From NCBI GenBank assembly GCA_964036665.1, contig OZ038529.1:10090501-10154500 (forward strand): a stretch of 64,000 bases of DNA, in the 5' to 3' direction. The notes under the pieces were generated by a model. It made no database searches. It had not been told where the DNA came from and was given only the letters and a program-made list of their open reading frames with translations. Shown here one piece after another: positions 38,101-47,167 of the stretch. Each line of letters opens with the position of its first letter. Within the stretch, counting starts at the first letter, position 1. This stretch comes from Gordius sp. MW1 (taxonomy: Eukaryota > Nematomorpha > Gordioida > Gordea > Gordiidae). The translations under genes and the position numbers were made by a program.

Positions 38101-41100
38101 TATTATGATGTCTACAAAGTAAGAATCACAATAAATATTTTTCATATTTAAGTTTTGAACATAAATTATAAAGCAAGATTGCTTAAGTTAGCTCATGTCA
38201 ACACTCTAGTAATAGTTAACAACCCAGTTTTTAAAAATAAATTTGCTTTAAAGGTTGAAACTATTGGTGATGCTTATATGGTTGTTTCGGGTGCTCCGAT
38301 TCCAAATGGTAACAATCATGCAAAGGAAATTTCTCGGATGTCCTTGGCCCTTCTGCATGCTATTAAAGTCTTCAAGATAAGGCATAAACCTAAGACGCAG
38401 CTCAAATTAAGAATAGGACTTCATTCAGGTGCCTGGATTTTTAATAATACAAAAAAATATAAAGTTAACGGGCATTAATTATGTGACAAAAATATTTGAC
38501 CCTTTGTGTTGGTTTCTATCTAAAGCATAAATTTATCTGTTAAAAGACTGAGATATATGGGACACGATAATTTCTATATAATTCCGTTTGGTTATTTTGC
38601 GTTTTATTGAGATGCTGCTATGGTCTTTTTAGATAGCTATATTACAATTAGGTAAGCATTATAGAGATGTATTATTACTACTAATATAGCGAAGACTTAA
38701 AATCTATTTTTCACCATAAATTTATTTATATCATATATCATGATATTGATTAAATTTTAAAATTAAATTATTAAAAATTATAACACGGCAAACTTTATCA
38801 CTAATGAAATTGGGCTTTGTATCAATAAACTTTGGTTAATATTAAAAACATATTCATTTTTCCTTCATTACTAACAATTAGGGTTTGGATGAATGTTACC
38901 ACCTTCATTAGCAAAATATGGAGTGCATTTTAAATTAGCAAAACAGCTTTGTATTAAAGATCATCTTTTTATTAACAATTTCAAAATCCAAATTATATCC
39001 AAATGATAGTCAGAGCTGTTAATCGCACCTAAAAAACCGGTGCGGCACTCGCACACGCACTTTGAGGGTGCGCGCACTCGCACCCGCACCAATTTTAACA
39101 GAGGTGCGCGCACTCGCACCCATAATTTTTTACACTCTATCTAAATTCTAAATATATTACAATGTTCAATTAAAAACTTTTATTACGCCGATTTATTATA
39201 ATTATAAAAATAATAAAGATACAGAAAAAACAATTAAAAAAGCATTTTATTGACATTCATCAATAAAAGCATTTCGAGTTGACTATCTGTCAGGCTACCC
39301 CTTCTGTCGCTTAAAATCGCCTTAGCTTTGCTGAAGAGGCGTTCCACGGGGGCACTCGAAGGAATCGGAGTGTTATATCTTATATATAATTTATTTAACG
39401 AAGAAAATTGTTTAAAAAATATGCTTAGTAACAAGACAAATTATAATAATTTGTTTATAATATTTGATGTACAATTCAATTATAAATAGCAAAGTATTTT
39501 AGCATGAAAGAGAAACCATAGAAATTAATATTTAAAAATATATTTTATAACAAAATTATTATGTGATCAAACTTACGATAGCGATGAGAAGTTTAAAAGT
39601 GTTGTAAGTTAAATATCAAGATAGTAACGGCGGGTAAAAGTTTTCCAAAAAACACTGAATAGAAATATTACAATATTGTTAATTATTTATCCTAATTACC
39701 TCTCTGTTTTTGTTTTTCTAATTATACTTCAACTTCTATTGCAATATTAATTATGATACACCAAAACGTTTTAAGCAATAATTGATAAAGTAAATAGGCG
39801 AATAATATAAAATATGGCGGATATATTTATTAATTATATTGTCTATCGATGTTAATTAAATTTCCCGCCTTGTTATCTCGTCCACCAGGAACATAAATGT
39901 ATCTTTGATGTTGTTTCACTACAATGTTAATTTGTGAGATATGCTATGCGCGATATATAAGATAATGTCAAATATATTAATTGTAAAATTCATAATGTGC
40001 TCAAAATAGGAGCGCAATTTCGCACGCGCACCGAGTGAATAAGGTGCGCGCACCCGCACTCGCTCTTGGTTTTAAAAAAGTGCGCGCACCAGCACGTCGC
40101 ACCGCAAAACCGGTGCACGCAAGTGCGCGCTCCTTAACAGCTCTGTGATAGTGATATATTAGTATAATGTTGTGATGTGAGCCAATAGTTTATTAGATAT
40201 ATAATTAGGATAAAATAATCTTTGCAAGGCTCCAATTATATTTTTTGTCTAAGTATTAAAAATCATATTACTTTAGTAGAGAGGATATTTCTAATGGATT
40301 ATATAGACTTTAATTTAACATTGTAATTATTAAAACAGGCCCCGTTGCTGCCGGGGTTGTAGGACTAAAGATGCCCAGGTATTGTTTGTTCGGATATACA
40401 GTAAACACAGCTTCTTGTATGGAATCAGGCGGAGAAGGTAAATTTTTATTTGCCTAAATTCTGAACTCTTTTTAAAACATAAATCTGGCAAATTATATAA
40501 TTATAGCAGAAATAGTTTTGTCCTACGTATAAAATGAATTTATAAGCTAGTTTTTTGCAAAACAATTAAACTTAACCTTTATAAAGTCATTTATCTTTGA
40601 TAAAACATAAAATGTCTCTTATTACTTTATAAAAAATTTACGCGTATATATATTTTCAATATAAATTAAAAGCTTTGAAAATCCACGTAAGTCCAACGAC
40701 GCAGACCATACTTCAAAAAGATGGAAATTTCGTTTTGGAGCCTAGAGGTCCAATCGAATTGAAAGTAAATCGAGAGTGTAAATAATCTCAATGTCGTGCA
40801 TAATACATACCGATTAAAAGCATCGATATCATTGTAATATCAAATGCACACAAGTTAACATGATTAACATGGTGGACATTTTAAAAACATATGCCATTTT
40901 TTAAATTGGAGCTTTCAAACAAATTACATAAAGGAATTATTTAGCGTTACCTTTTAATTACATGCAAATATTTGTTAACACCGTGATTCTTATTTTATAA
41001 AGACCCTAGAACTCAAAATTTATCGAATAGACAATATGGGTATTAAGGTTAAAATTAAATTTTTAATTCTGTTGCTGGATTGGGAAGCAATTAAACAAAA

Positions 41101-44100
41101 AAACTCGGGCCTTCGGCCCTCGTGGGAAGGGGGAGAAGGGAAGGGAAGAGGGGAAGGGAAGGGGGGACGACTCATCTTTACTTCGTATAAATGTATCATA
41201 TTTGCTATGCAATTTATGGGCGAGAAAGGTGGGAAGGGGCGAGAATGCCTATAGGGGGGTATTAAATGCCTAATGATTAATTAATCATTTATACAAATTT
41301 TCCAATATAGGCAAAATGTAATAAAGGCAAAATGTAATAAAGGCAAAATGTAATATAGGCAAGGGTTAGGGTTAGATTTAGTGTTTGCATCTAGTTGCGT
41401 ATTACATTAGTTTTTATGGCCTTTAGTGATTATGGGTCTAACAAACATTATATTATAAAACAACACAATGTTAAGAATCTGCAGAATTGTTGGGAGAAAT
41501 TTTTTGTTGAATTTGAACAATTTTTAATTAAAAAAATCAAAAATTTGGCCAATCGTCACTTTTTCTCTATTGGTCAGTACCAACAGATACTCTATAAGTC
41601 AATGATAGCCAAAAAAACGGAAAAAAAAATTTGATGCTCACTTTGGCCAATGGTCATTTTTTTCCATTGGTCAGCAGCCAGCACACGGTAAAAGTGGATA
41701 TAAATTCATAAGAGTAAAAAAAACGAAAAAAAAATTTTCGAATCACATTTTGGCCAATGGTCATTTTTTTTCATTGGTCAGCAGCCAGGACACGGTAAAA
41801 GTGGATATAAATTCATAATAGTCAAAAAAAAACGAAAAAAAAGTTTTCGAATCACATTTTGGCCAATGGTCATTTTATTCCATTGGTCAGCAGCCAGCGG
41901 ACGGCCAAAAAGTCATAATAGCAATGGTAGGAACAGGAACAATCATAATAGTCAAAAAAAAACGAAAAAAATAATTTCGATTCATATTTTGGCCAATGGT
42001 CATTTTTTCCATAGGTCAGGAGCCAGCGGACGGCCAAAAAGTCATAATAGCAATGGTAGTAACAGGAACAATCATAATAGTCAAAAAATACGAAAAAATA
42101 AACTCGGATTCACATTTTGGCCAATGGTCATTTTTTTCATTGGTCAGCAGCCAACGGACGGCCAAAAAGTCTTATTATCAATGATAGTAACAAGAACAAT
42201 CATAAGAGTCAAAAAAACTCCGGGATTCTAACCCAAAAACTAATTAAATTGCATAGCAATTAAAAGTAAACAACTTTTATTTATGTTTATTATATAACAT
42301 TGGTCAGCAGCCAGCGGACGGCCAAAAAGTCATAATAGCAATGGTAGAAACAGGAACAATCATAATAGTCAAAAAAAAACGAAAATAATAATTTCGATTC
42401 ACATTTTGGCCAATGGTCATTTTTTTCATTGGTCAGCAGCCAGCGGACGGCCAAAAATTCTTATAATCAATGATAGTAACAAGAACAATCATAAGAGTCA
42501 AAAAAAACTTCGGGATTCTAACCCCAAAACTAGTTAAATTGCATAACAATTAAAAAGTAAACAACTTTTATTTATGTTTATTATATAACTAATTAAATCG
42601 CATAGCATTAAAAGTAAACAACTTTTATCTATGTTTATTATATAACAAAAACTAGTTAAATTGCATAGCAATTAAAAGTAAACAACTTTTATTTATGTTT
42701 ATTATATAACTAGTTAAATTGCATAGCAATTAAAAGTAAACAACTTTTATTTATGTTTATTATATAAAATTAATAAAATTAAACAATAATAAAACAAGCG
42801 GACGACCAAAAAGTCATATTATCAATGGGGCACCTCTTATGCATTAATTTAAAAAATAACACACCGAGGGAGATAGAGATGAGGGGTGGGGCACCTCTTT
42901 CTTATGCATTAATTTAAAAAAGCGATAACCTAATATACCCAATGCAAATAGATAGGGAGGGTAACGGACAACGGACGGACAACGGACGGACACCAAAAAA
43001 CAAGCCCATAAATTGCATAGCAATTAATATGAAAGGTTAGGATAATAAAAACATTTTAACGGGGTAAGCAGGTTTTGGACATTATGTCTACACTGGCAAA
43101 CCTAAATACACACTCTTTCATCCAATTCCATTCAAAAAAGAGAAACATAAGAGATCCATCGAATTTTTAGTCTAGCAGAACTTATATATTAAAAATTAAA
43201 GTATTGATTAATGTTTATAAGTATAAATTCTGCTATGTTTTGCCAAGGCAGCAATAGCTCATGGCCTACACTTTTTAAAGGTTACGCAGATTCTCTAAAC
43301 GTTCCAATCATTTAGGATAAACGAGTGATGTCAACGTTTTGGTTAATCGGAGAGAAAGATGAAGCCGGAAAATTTATTACGTTCGACATGAAAACGGTGA
43401 GAACACTCCACGCCGCTCCAACCCGAATTTCTGCTATGCCAAGTGGCAAGTGCTCTGGTAGGGTAGGAGGCCAAAGTCATGTTAGATTCCCGCCCACAGA
43501 TACCCCCGTTTCTATGGGTCACAACAAAAGATTCCTTAGGTAAAATGTATTTGCATTTAAAATTAAATTTCAATGATTCTTAATAATCTCTCTCTCCTAA
43601 TACCAATCAGTAATTTGCACATTTAATTGTTAATTTATTCTAAATTATTTTCTTCCTTTCATTCATCACGACTTTTTATTTTTACTACCTATTAGTGTTA
43701 GCATATAATAATTTAAATTCTTTATTAAATAATAAGGCTAGGGAGGGGACACTAACGAACAAAGACAAAGCGATTACATATGTATTTATGTTATCATCTG
43801 GTTTTTACCAACTCGGCTTTGGCTTACAATATTATTAAAATATATAATCATAGCAAAAATATATTCTGTAGAAAATGTTAGACAAATAAAAGTTATACTA
43901 ACTTAAACTATTCTTCTTTCACGTATTCACATATACAACGACCTATTTCCAATTTTTCTGCTATCTCAAATACATCTTTGACACTTGTCAAATTTAAAAT
44001 TAGCACAATATAAATAAGGATATAATGGCGAAACTCGTATAATATTTTCATAAACATTTATAAGGAATACCGAAAAGGGTGAGGGTGAAGAACGTAAAGC

Positions 44101-44323
44101 ATTGTGGTCATCGCATTCAGCAACCGACGCTAATTTCAATGCCACCCCTGCTGGGAATCCAAATTTCAAATCGCGTTTAACCACCAGTTTGGCTCGAATC
44201 CATGAGGAATTGGTCGCCAAAAGCACAGATTTCATTTTACACGCATTCGGGACCAGGGCAGAAAAACATCAGTCCACGAGCTATGAGGCTTTACCATTAA
44301 AATCTTACAACAAAAAGGCTTGA
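23227..44323 (+). CDS. Receptor-type (membrane) guanylyl cyclase, 22 exons, 1266 residues
   Basis: The protein should be a single-pass receptor that makes cGMP at the plasma membrane. Exons: 23227-24259, 24365-24531, 24893-25024, 25223-25358, 26028-26119, 29986-30212, 30401-30527, 30575-30670, 30721-30801, 32104-32208, 32280-32351, 32387-32549, 32606-32773, 32937-33105, 33218-33364, 37420-37543, 38050-38118, 38254-38428, 40339-40437, 40673-40764, 43316-43396, 44078-44323. Every junction is GT-AG in phase and the total is 3801 nt. Order: signal peptide, ANF-receptor ectodomain, membrane span (about 570-593), kinase homology domain, coiled coil, class III cyclase. Both metal Asp residues are present, but D1114 and R1121 are replaced by Tyr and Cys. 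AATAAA follows at 44370. Confidence 0.93.
26735..29804 (+). pseudogene. RTE-like non-LTR retrotransposon in guanylyl cyclase intron 5
   Basis: The order is an apurinic-type endonuclease ([15 protein letters not shown] at about 26979), a frame-broken middle, then reverse transcriptase. The latter is seen at 27912-28592, 28611-28829 and 28839-29576, with [25 protein letters not shown] and YADDIVLC. Several stops and frame changes make it dead. It ends in a GAA microsatellite (29785-29801), as RTE-group elements do. ACATTTG occurs at both edges (26728-26734 and 29805-29811), a likely target duplication. It shares a 23-bp 3' end with the fragment at 61868-61890. Confidence 0.82.
29986..30801 (+). 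CDS. Guanylyl cyclase exons 6-9: juxtamembrane region and start of kinase homology domain
   Basis: Exon 6 continues the ectodomain in phase from exon 5 with an acceptor at 29984-29985 and the conserved IKWP and CGF segments. It then gives the span from [11 protein letters not shown] to AILAIYLYR. Exon 7 begins [17 protein letters not shown], the standard cytoplasmic juxtamembrane helix. Exons 8 and 9, after introns of 47 and 50 nt, lead into the kinase homology domain ([12 protein letters not shown]). Confidence 0.88.
31253..31692. mobile_element. Possible non-autonomous hAT-type MITE in guanylyl cyclase intron 9
   Basis: Left CACTGGCGTAGC and right, read inward, CAGTGGCGTAGG form short inverted ends of the CAGTGGCG class. 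The interior has no frame and includes GCCCGAAGCCCGG near 31606. No convincing 8-bp duplication is visible, so the boundaries are uncertain. Confidence 0.45.
32104..33364 (+). CDS. Guanylyl cyclase exons 10-15: kinase homology domain and coiled coil
   Basis: The exons encode [47 protein letters not shown] and IWMAPEIIR, then [17 protein letters not shown] in place of the kinase HRD motif shows a pseudokinase, as in all receptor cyclases. Exon 15 gives the dimerization coiled coil ([16 protein letters not shown]). Intron 11 is only 35 nt (32352-32386). Confidence 0.9.
33494..34866 (-). mobile_element. Hairpin-ended minisatellite repeat element, copy B1
   Basis: This inverted copy of the element at 2841-4875 begins with ATTGC-TAT-GCAAT and ends with the GGGCCGAAGGCCC hairpin. 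The tandem core covers about 33900-34450, and a 60-bp unit around GTTAAATTGCATAGCAATT is duplicated near 33740-33870. A telomere-like CTAACCCTAACCC lies at about 34623. It is followed after one base by copy B2 in the same orientation, within intron 15 of the guanylyl cyclase gene. Confidence 0.7.
34868..36957 (-). mobile_element. Hairpin-ended minisatellite repeat element, copy B2
   Basis: This is the second member of the head-to-tail pair, with the same ends as B1 and a longer core (about 35235-36540) of roughly ten units. The units are near multiples of three and A/T-rich, so they create long repetitive open frames that are not genes. CTAACCCTAACCC recurs near 36700. Confidence 0.7.
37420..44323 (+). 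CDS. Guanylyl cyclase exons 16-22: catalytic domain and C-terminal tail
   Basis: The class III cyclase signature [11 protein letters not shown] (exon 16) and [13 protein letters not shown] (exon 18) supply the two metal-binding Asp residues and the purine-selecting Glu. PRYCLFG in exon 19 supplies the guanine-selecting Cys. After it, the usual G-D-T is GYT and the usual A-S-R-M-E-S is ASCMES. Exon 20 encodes [12 protein letters not shown], and exon 21 encodes [11 protein letters not shown]. The final exon is a Ser/Thr-rich tail ending LKSYNKKA. The frame of exon 21 stays open to 43543, so an alternative C-terminus is possible. Confidence 0.87.
39011..40145 (-). mobile_element. Non-autonomous hAT element in guanylyl cyclase intron 18
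   Basis: The ends CAGAGCTGTTAA and TTAACAGCTCTG are inverted, and TGATAGT flanks both sides (39004-39010 and 40146-40152), one base short of the usual 8. Inside each end is a run of GC-rich GGTGCGCGC-type repeats (39025-39120, 40015-40125). The minus strand 39434-39234 encodes [20 protein letters not shown] and [15 protein letters not shown], the hAT C-terminal dimerization domain. The rest of the transposase is deleted. Confidence 0.8.
41103..43028 (+). mobile_element. Hairpin-ended minisatellite repeat element, copy C
   Basis: It runs from the GGGCC-TTC-GGCCC hairpin to ATTGC-ATA-GCAATTAAT, in the same orientation as copy A. The roughly 110-bp core array covers about 41640-42530. Next to it, four to five copies of a roughly 60-bp unit containing the second hairpin lie at 42230-42770. 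TTAGGGTTAG occurs near 41365. It sits in intron 20 of the guanylyl cyclase gene. Confidence 0.7.
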
Positions 44324-45750
44324 TGGATATTTTAAAATCGTTTAAACTGATCTCGACAAATATTTAAGAAATAAATTGTAATAAAAGGTGTTTGCTGGGT
44401 TGTTCGATGCTTTAATAATAATATTGATTGTGTTCATTTTGAGTTAAATATGTTAGCTAGCACTCCCCGACATTTAGACTGTGGGAAATCAATTTTTACC
44501 GTATCTATAATTGCTTCACGACTAACAGTATTGAGAAATGTTTAATGGAGACTCATTAAAGCTAAGTAAATAGAATCAATGATTGAATTTACATACATTA
44601 ATCGCTAAAATTATCCAGTATTTAAAATAAGATGTTTATGATTATTATATAAGACAAACATCTGCATAGATTGTATAAACTTTATGTAATTTATTTCTTT
44701 AAAAACAATTGAACATCTTCGTGCTAATAACATATTCATTTAAGTAAATAGCGGGGTTAAAAACACCTAGGTATAGTATAACTTTAATTATTCCACGCCA
44801 CTTATTTACATTTGCATAACAAGTTGCTACTCGTATAATCTTAAATAAGGCTGTCATGACGCTCGCTAAATCTCTTGTATCACTGGAGGGCATTTTGAAA
44901 ATTTATAAAATGAAAATGATAGGGCGCATACAATAAAAATAAGTCAAAATTGATCTAGCATTCGCTTATAGGCTGTTTTCCATTTTATAATATAATTCTA
45001 GGATATTAAGGTAAAGTTCATTATATTTAAATGTCATAAAATGTTTTCTTTATTCCAATATGTGATTAAAAATTAATATTTGTTTGTCGAACAGATCTAG
45101 CATCACCATCATTAAAACTTTCGCCATTATTGTTATTTTGTTTTAAAACTAACTTCAACAATACTTATTTCAATGTTACATTGAGACTAAAATTCATTAT
45201 TTGGCTAAATAATTTTTTTATATATTCACTAGTTTGTCTATTTTTAATTAAAAATAAAATTAAGGTTTACTGGTGACGTTTGGAGTTGAGTAGTAAACAA
45301 AATTTCTTTAAACAATTAAATATTGGAAAATTATTTGTTATTAGTGTGCGAAATTTGCTTCTTTGAGGGTTAAGGTCGGATTGTTAAAGCATTTATATTA
45401 AAACAACCAGTTATAAATTAAGAAAATGTAGATCTTGTAATTACAAGTAGCACTTGCTCCTCTAGTCTTAGGGTAAATGTTTGCGCGAAACATTCATAAA
45501 CGAAAAAGAGAGCTTCCTATCCCCCCCCCCCCGTAAATTTTTATGTATATCTACATTTTTATTCAACGTTGGCAATTATAACCACAAAACTTAATACGAT
45601 TGCTGCTCGGGTTTTAGAGGCTTTGGATATTTTAATGTTTTTTTGCATAAGTTACATACTAAAAATTGCTTTTGCATTTATTAAAATTCATTAAATGTAT
45701 CCATGCTTACACTATTTTACAAACTATAAAAATGAAAACAAGAAATAGGG
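44324..45750. other. Intergenic region downstream of the guanylyl cyclase gene
   Basis: This is the 3' UTR side of the cyclase gene, with AATAAA at 44370-44375, followed by AT-rich sequence. A 65-codon minus-strand frame (44893-44699) starts with a Met, but I cannot match it to a family. A C tract lies at 45521-45533. Confidence 0.4.
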
Positions 45751-45986
45751 GGCACCCGGTCAAAGTAGCAGAAAAATAGCAGCCAAATTGGTCAGAACTG
45801 ATCAAGATTGGTCAGGACTTAACATATTCAGGAGGGTTAGTGTTTTAGGTTGGCGTTTTAGGTTAGGGTTAGGGTTATTTGCACATCAAATTCCCTCCCC
45901 ATTTGAGATTTAATTCTAATATATTGATAATTTAAAAAAATATTTTTCTGCTACTTTTTCATCATTCTGCCACTTCGACCCCGATT
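45751..45986 (+). mobile_element. MITE with telomere-like core, copy 1
   Basis: This is one of three copies in the window (also 58291-58490 and 62106-62305). The left end is GGCACCCGGTCAAAGTAGCA. The right end is a decayed version of the inverted terminus (CATTCTGCCACTTCGACC). The middle contains GGTTAGGGTTAGGGTTA and the shared block TCCCTCCCCATTTGAGATTT. No coding capacity. The left end is better preserved than the right. Confidence 0.65.
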
Positions 45987-46651
45987 CAAATAGGGTACCA
46001 ATCTTATCGGCGTGCGATTGTCTACACAGCTAGTAAGATTTATTAAAAGAAAATTGACATAATTTTTGTTATTTTACAGGTATTAATATCATGTCAAATA
46101 TTAATATTAGCTTAAGAAAGTTAGAATAGTGGGTTTGAGTTCCAAATTTGACTCTGTAAAATTTTCCCATGCCATATAATACAATATAGATGGCTAGAGA
46201 CCTGCACAAAAGGCCTTGAAGGATTTCAGGCCTCGAGCTCGAGTAGGGCCCAATGAGCCAGCTCGACCTAAGTTACATGCCGTATTCGAAGCAAACTTTA
46301 GCCACAAATTATTTAAAATTATTTTTCTAAATTAACCCATCTAAGTGTAGAATATAAGTAAAGCATTTGGCTTTCTTAAAACCGCCCATGATCATGGTTA
46401 AAACAAATAATAGATGCCAATAGCTTGTTAAAATAAGGAGCATAAATATTTTTTTACTTGTAGAAAGTATCTCTATGTTGATTTGTAGAAATGAATATAA
46501 AAAAATATCTAATCTCAATTATGAAAAATATTGACATTAAATTTAATATTCAAGATTGAGGAAAATATTTAGAGAATTCTTCGCTCTTTGAAGAATATCC
46601 TAAATATTACATTATATATTTTATAAATGGATGTTAATATGAGGTCATCCA

Positions 46652-47017
46652 CAGGCGCGTAGCCAGGATTTTCTCAAGGGGGTAGAAAATTTCCAATTAT
46701 TTTAAAAACATTTTTATGTCAATAATATAAATACAAAAGCGGTGTATAAAAATAGTCGCTATAAAGCAATTTTTAATTTTCTTTTGCCAAAGATAAGATC
46801 AAGAATTTCATCAGGAGTTGGGGCTAACTCCCGATGAATCGTTAAAAGCGCCAAACCATTTAATCCATTCAAGGCTTTTATAAGTGTCTCAAAATCTTTT
46901 ATGCAACTAAACTATAATATTTTAACCCATTTAATCTAATTATTAATCAAAAAAATTTCAAATTTTGGTCAAGGGGGTAGAAAATTCCCGCTTTCTGCCC
47001 CCTTGGCTACTCGCCTG
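46652..47017. mobile_element. hAT-type MITE upstream of the transporter gene
   Basis: The termini CAGGCGCGTAGCCAGGATTT and, from the right, CAGGCGAGTAGCCAAGGGGG are inverted. Flanking 8-mers GTCATCCA (46644-46651) and TTTATCCA (47018-47025) match at 6 of 8, consistent with an aged hAT duplication. The element ends 150 bp before the transporter start, so it may lie in the promoter. Confidence 0.7.
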
Positions 47018-47167
47018 TTTATCCAACATTCAGAAACAAAATATCGCATGGTTTAAGGTCGTGTGTTTATATTTTAAAATTTAAATAATATCATATCACA
47101 TACACTAAGTTTTTCTTTTATATAGATCGGTATATAATTTGTACCTTAAAATACAACAAAATTGCAG

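Noticed and set aside
44699-44893. Minus-strand 65-codon frame beginning MPSSDTRDLASVMTALFKII
   Set aside because: It looks protein-like at first, but I found no family match and no convincing partner exon. Kept only as a note in the intergenic entry.
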